Shown here piece by piece: positions 18,248 through 26,538 of a DNA stretch of 64,000 nucleotides. Source of the stretch: Ignavibacteriota bacterium (lineage in GTDB: Bacteria > Bacteroidota > Ignavibacteria > Ignavibacteriales > Melioribacteraceae); assembly GCA_013112585.1 (NCBI GenBank), contig JABFGH010000007.1, forward strand, positions 124,001 through 188,000, in the 5' to 3' direction. The position numbers and the translations under genes are program-made. How positions within the stretch are numbered: the first letter of the stretch is position 1; the number at the start of each line of letters is the position of its first letter. A model generated the notes under the pieces. It was not told where the DNA came from. It made no database searches and saw nothing but the letters and a program-made list of their open reading frames with translations.

Positions 18248-19336
18248 ATGAATTTTAAGAAAAACCTAATATTTGGTGTCGTTTTAGTCTTTTTGTTTCT
18301 TCCGCAAAATTATTATTCGCAAAATAAAATTTGTGATTACTGCAAAAAAGAAATTACAAGTGGTAAATATTTACAAGTTGAGGGCAAATACTTCCACGAA
18401 AATCATTTTATCTGCAGCCATTGCAGTTCCAAAATTAATGGCGGATACTTTCAGCATGATGGAAAATACCTGCACGATTACTGCTACAAAAATCATGTTC
18501 TTGATAAATGTGAAAAATGCTATAAACCTATTGAAGGCGCATACGTTACTTCTGCCGGCAAAATCTATCATAAAAATTGTTACGAAAAACATATTGCTTT
18601 AAAGTGTAATTTGTGCGACAGCAATATAGACGGGAACTACTATAAAGATTTTTGGGGAAATATTGTTCACTGGGAACATTTAAGCAGCAGCAAGGAATGC
18701 GAATATTGCCGCAGAATTATTTCATCACAAATAACAAATGGCGGAAAGGTATTTACTGACGGCAGACACATTTGTAATTTATGCGGTAAGTCATCCGTTA
18801 CAACCAAGTATAAATCAAAGCAATTGTTTGATGAAGCAAAATTCAAATTGCAGTTGGAGGGAATAAAAATCGGCGATGTTGAAATTGAATTGCATTTAGT
18901 CAATTTAACCGAGCTTAAAAAAATTGTTAAAGACAACCATAAAAATAATGTTCGAGGATATTCAACTTACAATTACCGGAAGCAAAACGGTAAAATTATC
19001 AACCGTGAGTTTGATATTTATATTCTCAATAACATGCCTCAAAGTTACTTTATAAAAGTTGCGGCGCACGAGCTAATGCACATTTGGCAATACCTAAACT
19101 CCCCCGAAGATAACAACAAAACACTTTCCGAAGGAAGCTGTGAATATGCCTCTTACCTGGTTGTAAAAAAATACTACGGCAAATATTATGATTTTATAAA
19201 GAAAAACTTTAATGAAAATGAAGACCCGGTTTATGGCGGCGGATTCAAGAGGGTAAAAAAATTTGTTGATAAAAACAGCAAGCGGGCATGGCTTAAACTT
19301 TTAAAATCAAAAGAAGATTTTCCGCGGGGATATTGA
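18248..19336 (+). CDS. Secreted LIM-domain DA1-like metallopeptidase
   Basis: 362 residues with a signal peptide (to about residue 25). Cys/His-rich treble-clef modules of LIM type follow. The first uses C29, C32, H50, H53, C56, C59, H76 and C79. The second is C88, C91, H108, C111 and following, and further CxxC pairs lie at 120/123, 151/154 and 176/179. The C-terminal half carries a gluzincin-type active site: HELMH at 274-278 and Glu295 in LSEGSCEYAS, the arrangement of the plant DA1 peptidase that follows LIM domains there too. So this reads as a zinc peptidase with LIM-like modules acting outside the cytoplasm. It is transcribed alone, away from the PpiD-like gene. Its partner and substrate are unknown. 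The LIM-plus-DA1 reading is by motif only. Confidence 0.8.
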   Translation: MNFKKNLIFGVVLVFLFLPQNYYSQNKICDYCKKEITSGKYLQVEGKYFHENHFICSHCSSKINGGYFQHDGKYLHDYCYKNHVLDKCEKCYKPIEGAYVTSAGKIYHKNCYEKHIALKCNLCDSNIDGNYYKDFWGNIVHWEHLSSSKECEYCRRIISSQITNGGKVFTDGRHICNLCGKSSVTTKYKSKQLFDEAKFKLQLEGIKIGDVEIELHLVNLTELKKIVKDNHKNNVRGYSTYNYRKQNGKIINREFDIYILNNMPQSYFIKVAAHELMHIWQYLNSPEDNNKTLSEGSCEYASYLVVKKYYGKYYDFIKKNFNENEDPVYGGGFKRVKKFVDKNSKRAWLKLLKSKEDFPRGY

Positions 19337-19449
19337 GAGGACAATTATAAAGGGAAAAGGGAAAAGGAAAAAGGAGAAAGGAAAAATTAAAACATGCTGG
19401 TTGCTGGATGCTGGATTCTTGATGCTGGATACTGGTAGTGGTAATGCTT

Positions 19450-19530
19450 AAACTTCCGCCGTTATTTCGATACATCCCAATAAAGAGCATTGGGATTACT
19501 CAATAACCGGCTAGCATTTTTAAAATGTGA
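19450..19530. repeat. Palindromic repeat, copy A
   Basis: Begins AAACTTCCGCCGTTATTTCG and contains a hairpin with stem CCCAAT/ATTGGG, then TTACTCAATAACCGGCTA. Copy C at 19703 is a near-identical 81-bp direct repeat 253 bp away. Confidence 0.9.
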
Positions 19531-19612
19531 ACGGAGAAAAGAGATAAATGTAACCTGCCAGCCGATATGCATGAGGAAAAATTAATCTACTCGCAAAAAG
19601 ATGCAACTAAGG

Positions 19613-19656
19613 TGGTTGAGTAATCCCGTAATGCGGGATGTATCGAAACAACCGTC
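19613..19656. repeat. Palindromic repeat, copy B (inverted)
   Basis: Matches the core of copies A and C on the opposite strand (GATACATCCC and GGGATTACTCAA read on the minus strand). Its stem is CCCG/CGGG instead of CCCAAT/ATTGGG, so both arms changed together. Confidence 0.8.
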
Positions 19657-19702
19657 ATAAGGGATGCTAGATACTAGTATTGGAGTTGGATACTGACTGC
19701 TC

Positions 19703-19783
19703 AAACTTCCGCCGTTATTTCGATACATCCCAATAAAAGGCGTTGGGATTACTCAATAACCGGCTAACATTTTTAAAAGGTGA
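19703..19783. repeat. Palindromic repeat, copy C
   Basis: Direct copy of the element at 19450. The hairpin arms are CCCAA/TTGGG. The remainder of the gene-free stretch 19337-19816 holds purine-rich GGGAAAAGG-type runs at both edges (19348-19385, 19786-19815) and a GCTGGAT-like minisatellite (19395-19440). I see no gene in it. Confidence 0.9.
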
Positions 19784-19816
19784 AATGGCAAAGGCGAAAG
19801 GTGAAAGGAAAAATAA

Positions 19817-22039
19817 TTAATACGAGTAGAATAATTTATAACTCAATCTTATATTCCTGCCTGCTTCGGGCATAATAATTTTTACACGAGATAGATGATT
19901 TCTGTATTCCTTATCAAAGATATTATCGACATTTAAGGAAACACTGTGTACTAAGAATGATGTTGAAAAACTATAGTTAAAAAATGAATTTAATACGGCA
20001 TACCCTGCAGTGGGTTTCTCAAATTCATCAAGCCTGGTCTGCTTATCTGCAAAATCAGTACTCACACCGAATGAGTAATCATCAGTCGAATAGACAATTT
20101 CCACTCGCCCTTTGAGCGGTGGAATTTGAGGCAGCGGATTTCCTGTATCTTTAATTTTTCCATGCGTGTAGGATGAAGAAAAATTAAATTTTAAGTTTTT
20201 CAAAAATTCCCATTCAATTTGCAGTTCACTTCCATAAAGTTTTGCACCAACATCATCGGTGGTGTAAATCGGCAGCAAAGTTTGAAAGTTAGTTTCACCA
20301 CTGTTCCTTGGAATTATATATGAACTTAAATCATTATAAAATAGATTTACATTAAAATAAAAATTGTTCCATCGGTGATAAATAAAAAATTCCGAACCAA
20401 CCCCGCTTTCAATTCCCAAATTAGGGTTGCCGGTTTCATAAGAGTAGGCAGCAAGATGTGGACCTTCTGTAAATAATTCTTCAATAGTCGGAATTCTTGA
20501 TGAGCGGCTTATATTTGCGCCAAGGTGAACTATATTAGTCCACTCATATAAAACGGAAAGTGAAGCAGAGGCTGAACTAAAACTACGTTCACGTATGTGT
20601 CCAATTTTTGCATCCGGTTTCTCATACTCCGGTTTTATATTGGAAAAATTAACTCTCCCGCCCAGTTCAATACTTAAATTATTATAGTTAACGGCTTCAA
20701 ATAAATATGCTGCTGCATTTAATGATTTTGTCGGAGGATTAAAAACAAATCCGCCGATGTTATAATCACGATGCTCAATTGAAGCTCCAATCGTTCCCGA
20801 ATCAAAAAATAAAATTTTGCTGTGGTTAAGATTTATATTACCGATGTAATTTGTAATTTCAAATTCGGCACCAAGCAGTCCGCCGAATTCAAATTCCTTG
20901 TGCCGGTAATAAACATTTGAAAAATTGAACTCGATATTTTTAAGGAGACTATTATCAAACTCAATTCTAGATTTTATATTGTACTGCTTGCGGAGCATTT
21001 TGATCTTCACACCAAATGGATGAGCACCGACAAAACCGCCCGGCACTCCATAATCCAGTTCATATCTTTTGAATGAAGCGCCGACAAATCCGAAATCTAA
21101 AATGTAGCTTGTTCCAAAATTATAACTCAAATTTGAAATATCGGAATTGCCGAGAGTACCGACAGGCGTTGAAATATCATCTGTCTTTCGTCTGCTCATT
21201 TCCCCTTTAACGATAAAATTATTAATAGGTATTGAAGTTGAAAACGATCCTAAAAAACCTTTGTTGGCTGTTTCGCCGTATCCGCCGATAGCGCCGCTGA
21301 TTTTATTCGAATATTCTTGCGGTATCTCATGCCCGATTGCATTTACCACTCCGCCTATCGTTGTTGAGGTATGCAGTAAAACTTTAGGACCCCGCACAAC
21401 TTCAATTCTTTCCAGAGAAAAAGGTTCAATCGTTACAGCGTGATCCGGTGAAGTAGAAGAAAGATCAGTCACTTCCACTCCATCCTCGGCAATGTGAACA
21501 CGGTCGCCGCCAAGTCCGCGTATAACCGGGCGTGCCGGTGCCGGACCCATTGAACGAATTGCGAGTCCGGTTTCATTCTTTAATGTTGATGCGAGAGTTA
21601 AGCCCAACTCTTTCTGAAGCTCCTTTCCTTTCAAAACATTGAATGATTCATTGTATTCATCAAACTTGGAATGAGAATGTAAATCGGTAACAACAACGGG
21701 AGCAATTTCAATTATTTTTGGAAGAAGATAAATAATAATATTGCGGTCACTTTTCTCGCTCAAATTAATATCAACCCGTTTTTCTTGATAAGCAACATGG
21801 GTAACAATTAAAGTGTACTTCACCTCATTCAATTTGTGAAACTGAAATTCGCCGAGATCATTTGTTGTGTAGTAAATTTCAGATTCTGCAAATTGTAAAA
21901 CAGCATTTGGGATTGGAGTGTTTGCTTCAGCATCAATCACTTTTCCTGTTAAACTGCCGTTAAATATTTCCGCATCAATTTTGGAAGAAAAAAATATCAA
22001 CAGAAAAGTAATAAGTAATTTTGAATAAAATAATTTCAT
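19817..22039 (-). CDS. TonB-dependent receptor, ZnuD-like, with carboxypeptidase-regulatory domain
   Basis: 740 residues: signal peptide (to about 23), a carboxypeptidase-regulatory-like beta domain (about 28-110, GKVIDAEANTPIPNAVLQF), a plug domain (about 125-240) and a TonB-type barrel ending in a C-terminal aromatic strand. The plug contains SPDHAVTIEPFSLERIEVVRGP and IGGVVNAIGHEIP, which I associate with the zinc receptor ZnuD and its relatives, and HSHS lies just ahead of the plug. Together with the adjacent small His-containing secreted proteins this suggests metal uptake through the outer membrane; zinc is an inference. The stop of the lipoprotein gene upstream is one base from this start, so they form one unit. 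Confidence 0.85.
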   Translation of the reverse strand: MKLFYSKLLITFLLIFFSSKIDAEIFNGSLTGKVIDAEANTPIPNAVLQFAESEIYYTTNDLGEFQFHKLNEVKYTLIVTHVAYQEKRVDINLSEKSDRNIIIYLLPKIIEIAPVVVTDLHSHSKFDEYNESFNVLKGKELQKELGLTLASTLKNETGLAIRSMGPAPARPVIRGLGGDRVHIAEDGVEVTDLSSTSPDHAVTIEPFSLERIEVVRGPKVLLHTSTTIGGVVNAIGHEIPQEYSNKISGAIGGYGETANKGFLGSFSTSIPINNFIVKGEMSRRKTDDISTPVGTLGNSDISNLSYNFGTSYILDFGFVGASFKRYELDYGVPGGFVGAHPFGVKIKMLRKQYNIKSRIEFDNSLLKNIEFNFSNVYYRHKEFEFGGLLGAEFEITNYIGNINLNHSKILFFDSGTIGASIEHRDYNIGGFVFNPPTKSLNAAAYLFEAVNYNNLSIELGGRVNFSNIKPEYEKPDAKIGHIRERSFSSASASLSVLYEWTNIVHLGANISRSSRIPTIEELFTEGPHLAAYSYETGNPNLGIESGVGSEFFIYHRWNNFYFNVNLFYNDLSSYIIPRNSGETNFQTLLPIYTTDDVGAKLYGSELQIEWEFLKNLKFNFSSSYTHGKIKDTGNPLPQIPPLKGRVEIVYSTDDYSFGVSTDFADKQTRLDEFEKPTAGYAVLNSFFNYSFSTSFLVHSVSLNVDNIFDKEYRNHLSRVKIIMPEAGRNIRLSYKLFYSY

Positions 22040-22040
22040 T

Positions 22041-22520
22041 TTACTGAACCAGAATTGGGACTAACAACGTTCTAAAATCGGCATGACCTGCATGAAGAAT
22101 TTGAAACTCGGCTTTTGTTATTCCCACGGCTAAGCCGTTTATGTGGAATGCAAAACTACCTTCCTCGCCCGCATCCCACTGTAGTTGTGCAATTGATGCA
22201 TTAGAAAATACAGCTCCGAATGTCATATCAGGATCAGTTGGCGGATCAATTAAGGTTTTTGTTTCATCATAAAATTTTAATGTGTAGTGCGGACTCAATC
22301 CAATACTGATTTTTATTGTATCGCCGATTTCCGTTGTTCCGGTGGGAAAATCGGGAGCGTAATAATCTAATACTTTTATACCGGAATCAAAGATCACCAT
22401 TCCAACAGGTTCAAAATGTTCCTCCTGCGGTGCAATCGGGTCGCTGTCTTCACTGCATCCGGAAAGTGAAATTGTTATTAGTATTGCGGTAATTATAAAA
22501 ATTGATTTTAATCGCAGCAT
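22041..22520 (-). CDS. Lipoprotein associated with the metal receptor
   Basis: 159 residues from the ATG at 22520, chosen because GAAGGAGTACATA sits directly before it; an upstream in-frame ATG at 22556 would add 12 residues but lacks such a site. The lipoprotein signal ends ISLSGC (cysteine near residue 22). The mature part is beta-rich and ends with HAGHADFRTLLVPILV, whose histidines could bind a metal. It lies immediately before the ZnuD-like receptor gene. I recognise no named family; a metal-handing or surface-exposed accessory role is a guess from context. Confidence 0.7.
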   Translation of the reverse strand: MLRLKSIFIITAILITISLSGCSEDSDPIAPQEEHFEPVGMVIFDSGIKVLDYYAPDFPTGTTEIGDTIKISIGLSPHYTLKFYDETKTLIDPPTDPDMTFGAVFSNASIAQLQWDAGEEGSFAFHINGLAVGITKAEFQILHAGHADFRTLLVPILVQ

Positions 22521-22590
22521 TATGTACTCCTTCAATAAACTTGGGTTTAACCCCAATGGTTTTAATAGATGAATTAGTTAAAAGAAAATT

Positions 22591-22941
22591 CTAACTATTT
22601 GAAGGAGGCGCTCTTAAACTTTTGTAAAATTTTAATGATGAGGAATATTGATTGGATGATTCAAAAGAAAAAAGTGTTGAGTTTTGAAATTGGAAATCAA
22701 AACTATTTTCGATTACCAAACTTTGAAATGAGTTTTGTGCAAAGTGAATGATTGAACATTCAAATTCTTCATTTTGATTGTTAGATTCGCTCGATGAATG
22801 AGTATCAACCTTCCCGGGGCTGAATTGCGAAATATCAATTACATGGTGGTGAAACGAGATGTTTGCCAGAAGTAAAAAATATAAAAATAGAGCAGCAGTA
22901 GAAAATCTGTTGATATTATATGTCTTCTTCTTTTTAATCAT
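22591..22941 (-). CDS. Small secreted protein, metal-locus associated
   Basis: 116 residues: six charged N-terminal residues (MIKKKK), one hydrophobic segment (about 14-28), then HHH at 31-33 and a Ser/Asn/Gln-rich tail. It appears exported or membrane-anchored. It precedes the lipoprotein and receptor genes on the same strand by about 70 bp. The triple histidine directly after the membrane segment would suit metal binding, but no family is recognised and the role is inferred only from neighbours. Confidence 0.55.
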   Translation of the reverse strand: MIKKKKTYNINRFSTAALFLYFLLLANISFHHHVIDISQFSPGKVDTHSSSESNNQNEEFECSIIHFAQNSFQSLVIENSFDFQFQNSTLFSFESSNQYSSSLKFYKSLRAPPSNS

Positions 22942-23036
22942 AAAACAAAATTTTAATAATTGTTAACAATATCAACATAAATAATTTACTATTTACTGCT
23001 CTAAATAAGATTCAGTATAACGTAATTGGATTCACA

Positions 23037-24905
23037 CTATTCCGAAAACAAACCCGACCAGGTTAATCGTAATCGAAAAGTTCTTCCCGGCTCGTTTACT
23101 TTTATTCCGGTTGAGTAGGGACTACGCAAAAATGATAAGTGCTGTGCATAATTCAAGTCGGCAATGTTTTCAACTTCAAGCGCAAATACAACTCCGCTTA
23201 TTTGATAGAACAAACCAACATCAAATCTATTCCATGCACCTGTTGTAGTTTCTTTAGCGTTGTCATCAATTCTTAATTGGGCATTGTTGTAAGTATGCCT
23301 TACAAACCCCTTTACCCCGGCAAGTTCGGGAGAATTAATTGTCGATGTAATTTTTAACGGCGGAATTTCCGATAGGGCGGATTTAGTTGAAGAATTCTCA
23401 GCCCAGGTATATGATGCGGAAACATTAAAATATTCCCACGCTGCTTCAAAATTTACTCCAGCCATTAAAGCATTTATGTTTGCATAGGTTTGATACTTTT
23501 TCATCTGCGTTGAAGCGGTCGCCAGATCAACATAATTCCAAATCCTGCTGCCGAATAATTCCAAACGTAAATTGGAATAATTGAATGACGTTCTGATAGT
23601 GCTTCTAACCGGCTGATCGAGAGTTGGGTTACCGGACCAATTTGGTTTGTCCATCGGCTTCTGCACTGCGATGAATAAAGCTTCAGTTTCCGGTGCTTCA
23701 CTTGCGGCTTCTGCTAAAAAGCCAATTCCAATTTCGGATGATAGAGCCTCGGAATAACTTAAGCTTAATCCAAATGTCGGGAAGATTCTCGAATCTTTTA
23801 CATCATTATGAATTGCTTCGTAAAAAGTTTTTCTTTCACTTTCACCAACATTCAAATAGGTTACTCCCCCTTTAGCTGATAATTCAAATTGGGTGAATGT
23901 GAATAGTTTGTGAAGTGATGCATGGTAACTGCTGACGTTCGGAATTAACTGATTATCAATTTGTCCGTTCGGCATTGTAAATCTATTATCGGCATCCCAG
24001 TTTCTGTAAACTACTTCGTAAAACTCGCCCACCATTCCAATTGTTAAATTTTGCGCCCCGGTTACCATTAACATTTTGCTGTTGCGCAAATCGTTATCCA
24101 TAACGTGACTTGTATAATTAAAGTAGAGTTTGTTTTCTTTAAAACTGGCAAAGGCACTTGCAACTCTATTCGCTCTTTCATCCATCATTAAATAAGGAAA
24201 AGAAACATCTTCTGTATAAGAAAATGAAGCGCCGTATTTCCAATCTTTTACATTGCCGCGGTAAGATGCTTCAGCAAGTTTGTAAGTGAAATTACTTTCA
24301 TATCCATACAAATCTTTGAAAGATTTTCCGTCACCGTCCTCATAAGGTTTACCGGCAGCATATCTCACGTTTATTTTATTTTGCAAATATTCCACCGAAG
24401 CGGTTCCGTCCATTCCATTCATTGCGCCGGATACTCCCGAAATACCCGCTCGTACTTGAAGCGGATCCTGCAGATCTTTACGGTTAAACTGCACAACTCC
24501 GCCCAACCCGCTTTGCAAATTGCCCGATGATTTATTTAAGTTTATACTTTCCAAGTCATCGGGATTAATTCTTGTCAAGGGTGAGTCCATTCTGTTTGGG
24601 CAAGCTGAATGATATCTTTCACCGTCAACCACAACATTGATGTCGCCTTTCTTCATGCCGTCGGCGTAAATGTCCTGTGCAAAGAAAACACCCTTACGGA
24701 TTAGCGAGAATCCATTTTTACCAAGCACGTTTGATAAATTATCTTTCTCAATTGGGAAACTTGCGTCACCAACATTTTCTTTTTTAGATGTTACTTCAAT
24801 CTGATTTAACCAATATACTTTTACACTATCTTCTTTTTGTGCGGTTAGATTTCCTGCAATAAGCAGAAATGATAGCGCGGTTATTAAGTAAAATTTAATA
24901 CGCAT
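23037..24905 (-). CDS. TonB-dependent copper receptor, OprC/NosA-like
   Basis: 622 residues: signal peptide (to about 22), plug domain (about 35-145) and barrel. The plug contains ERYHSACPNRMDSPLTRINP at 96-115, closely matching the CPNRMDPP stretch of the Pseudomonas copper receptor OprC and of NosA. As I recall, OprC binds copper with a CxxxM-HxM site. Here C102 and M106 give CxxxM, and HVM at 267-269 in a barrel segment could give HxM. Only the first pair is in the expected context beyond doubt. It lies between the ZnuD-like group and a small cysteine protein, forming a metal-acquisition locus. The outer-membrane location follows from the family. Confidence 0.85.
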   Translation of the reverse strand: MRIKFYLITALSFLLIAGNLTAQKEDSVKVYWLNQIEVTSKKENVGDASFPIEKDNLSNVLGKNGFSLIRKGVFFAQDIYADGMKKGDINVVVDGERYHSACPNRMDSPLTRINPDDLESINLNKSSGNLQSGLGGVVQFNRKDLQDPLQVRAGISGVSGAMNGMDGTASVEYLQNKINVRYAAGKPYEDGDGKSFKDLYGYESNFTYKLAEASYRGNVKDWKYGASFSYTEDVSFPYLMMDERANRVASAFASFKENKLYFNYTSHVMDNDLRNSKMLMVTGAQNLTIGMVGEFYEVVYRNWDADNRFTMPNGQIDNQLIPNVSSYHASLHKLFTFTQFELSAKGGVTYLNVGESERKTFYEAIHNDVKDSRIFPTFGLSLSYSEALSSEIGIGFLAEAASEAPETEALFIAVQKPMDKPNWSGNPTLDQPVRSTIRTSFNYSNLRLELFGSRIWNYVDLATASTQMKKYQTYANINALMAGVNFEAAWEYFNVSASYTWAENSSTKSALSEIPPLKITSTINSPELAGVKGFVRHTYNNAQLRIDDNAKETTTGAWNRFDVGLFYQISGVVFALEVENIADLNYAQHLSFLRSPYSTGIKVNEPGRTFRLRLTWSGLFSE

Positions 24906-25006
24906 TTCATCCTCATATAAATTAAAATAATGTTCTTGTGATCTTAACCCGCATTATGCATTAAAGTTAAATTTAGAATGCATGATTAAAATTGGTATTA
25001 AAATAG

Positions 25007-25124
25007 CACCGTCATTTATGGCGGTGATTGAATTAAAAAACATTTAAAGGGCTTTAGCCCAAAACCATTTGGGTTAAAACCCGGCCTACTAGCTTCACAA
25101 TATTCACGGCGCTAAAGCACCGTG
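25007..25124. repeat. Cluster of three to four intergenic hairpins
   Basis: Stems: CACCGTCAT/ATGGCGGTG (25007-25026, one G-U pair), GGGCTTTAGCCC (25049-25060), GGGTTTTAAAACCC-type palindrome (25071-25082) and CACGG/CCGTG around GCTAAAGC (25105-25124). They lie between the small cysteine protein and the copper receptor, so they could reduce read-through between those genes. Confidence 0.75.
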
Positions 25125-25155
25125 CAATTTATTCTATTGCATAATCCGGGTTTAA

Positions 25156-25533
25156 TTATACGATATACTTGGGCGGGGGAGTAAGCTGTTCTAAATAGTT
25201 TTCGAGAGGATTTAATTGATAAGACAAATATAATTTGGAATCATATCTAACTGAATTTTTAGCACTTTGCTGAATAGAAAAATAAGGTGTTTCAACTTCC
25301 TTAATAACAATGGGTTTTGATTTATTGGTTTCGTTTTCGGTATCAAGATTTTTACTCACCTGAGTTTTTAGCTGACAGCTTCCGTTACAGTTGTTAACTT
25401 CCAAATCTCGTTCAACGCAAAGTTCCTCAACAATAAAATTGTAGTTGATAACATAATTTATCAATGGAACAAATGCATTAATACTGATTAGTGTATAGGC
25501 AAAGATTAGAAAGTATGTGAAAAGTCTTTTCAT
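25156..25533 (-). CDS. Small exported cysteine protein next to the copper receptor
   Basis: 125 residues. One N-terminal hydrophobic segment (about 5-25) is followed by conserved-looking cysteines C39, C49 and C53 in ELCVERD...NNCNGSCQLK. Short Bacteroidota proteins with a CNGKC-type motif occur next to TonB receptors, as far as I recall. The C...CxxxC pattern and the place upstream of the OprC-like gene suggest a thiol-based copper-handling role, which is inference. The C-terminus is proline-rich (TPPPKYIV). Confidence 0.6.
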   Translation of the reverse strand: MKRLFTYFLIFAYTLISINAFVPLINYVINYNFIVEELCVERDLEVNNCNGSCQLKTQVSKNLDTENETNKSKPIVIKEVETPYFSIQQSAKNSVRYDSKLYLSYQLNPLENYLEQLTPPPKYIV

Positions 25534-25674
25534 AAAAACATAATAGGAGTTATTGTTCTGATTAAAACTAAAGAATTATTGAGGCTTTGTCAATAATATT
25601 AGCATGATAAATATAAGCTTTCAATTTATTTTAAGTGTTTAATTAAGATGGCATCTCTTTACGACTGAAGCACA

Positions 25675-25707
25675 AAACCCCCAAGGTCTTTAAGACCTTT
25701 GAGGTTT
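25675..25707 (-). terminator. Palindromic repeat, likely terminator after pyrE
   Basis: AAGGTCTT and AAGACCTT form the stem core (25683-25698), extended by the flanking AAACC and GGTTT. On the minus strand it lies 12 bp past the pyrE stop and is followed by GTG, so it lacks a true T-tract. The same palindrome type is common in Bacteroidota intergenic DNA. Confidence 0.55.
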
Positions 25708-25719
25708 AAGAGTTCTAAC

Positions 25720-26247
25720 TTACTCAGAAATCTCCTTCAATTCTTCCATCGTAAAAAGTGGAGTAAGTTTTAATCCTGCATTGCCTAGATTTTCATACGC
25801 CTTTGGGTCGCGGAGAATAACACAAATCACATTATCAATTACTGCACCGCGCTCACGTAATTCGTTTACACTAGTAACAATTTGTCCGCCTGTAGTTACA
25901 ACATCTTCAATAACGCATACTTTCTTCCCGTCAAAGTCGGTACCTTCTGCAAGCTTTCTTGTACCGTATTCTTTAGCTTTTTTGCGCACAAGAACCGAGG
26001 GAATTCCCGATTTAATTGATAGAACTGTTGATAGAGGTATTCCTCCCATTTCCAATCCGGCTAAAATTTCACTTCCTTTAGGAATAAGCTCTTTCATGTG
26101 AGTACCTATTTCATCAAGCAATTCGGGGATTGATTCGAATTTATATTTATCAAAATATTCATTTGAAATTTGTCCCGAGCGGAGCAGAAACTCGCCGGTT
26201 ATATGAGCCGCATCGTAAATTTGTTTTCCTAATTCTTCTCTTGTCAT
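25720..26247 (-). CDS. pyrE: Orotate phosphoribosyltransferase
   Basis: 175 residues. It joins orotate and PRPP to make orotidine 5'-phosphate in pyrimidine synthesis. The PRPP-binding loop VCVIEDVVTTGGQI lies at about 109-122, and the LVRKKAKEYGT loop carries the catalytic lysines. The length is short but within range for bacterial PyrE. It is the last gene of hemB-yidD-pyrE on the minus strand, 19 bp after yidD. Confidence 0.93.
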   Translation of the reverse strand: MTREELGKQIYDAAHITGEFLLRSGQISNEYFDKYKFESIPELLDEIGTHMKELIPKGSEILAGLEMGGIPLSTVLSIKSGIPSVLVRKKAKEYGTRKLAEGTDFDGKKVCVIEDVVTTGGQIVTSVNELRERGAVIDNVICVILRDPKAYENLGNAGLKLTPLFTMEELKEISE

Positions 26248-26266
26248 TTTTTGTCCTTAATAATTT

Positions 26267-26533
26267 TTATGGAACAGGATCATAACCGCTGCTTCCCCAT
26301 GGGTGGCATCGTGAAATCCTTTTTATCCCAAGCCATCCGCCTTTAAATATACCGTACTTTTTCAACGCTTCAACTGCGTAATGTGAGCATGTTGGCTGGT
26401 ATCGGCAATTTGCCGGTAGAATTGGGGAGAGTAATAATTGATACATTTTAATAATTAATATAAAAGGAAACGCCAGTAGTTTTAGAATTGTTTTATAAAC
26501 AGTACGGGCAGTTTCCTTAAAATTTTGCGGCAT
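26267..26533 (-). CDS. yidD: YidD membrane protein insertion factor
   Basis: 88 residues with the full family pattern: amphipathic N-terminus, [23 protein letters not shown], then [27 protein letters not shown]. Three conserved cysteines are present. YidD assists YidC-dependent insertion at the inner membrane. It lies here between hemB and pyrE, not in the usual rpmH-rnpA-yidC neighbourhood; 5 bp separate it from hemB. Confidence 0.95.
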   Translation of the reverse strand: MPQNFKETARTVYKTILKLLAFPFILIIKMYQLLLSPILPANCRYQPTCSHYAVEALKKYGIFKGGWLGIKRISRCHPWGSSGYDPVP

Positions 26534-26538
26534 CGTTT

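Noticed and set aside
22518-22556. Upstream start for the receptor-associated lipoprotein
   Set aside because: The ribosome-binding site GAAGGAG fits the ATG at 22520, and the lipoprotein signal begins there.
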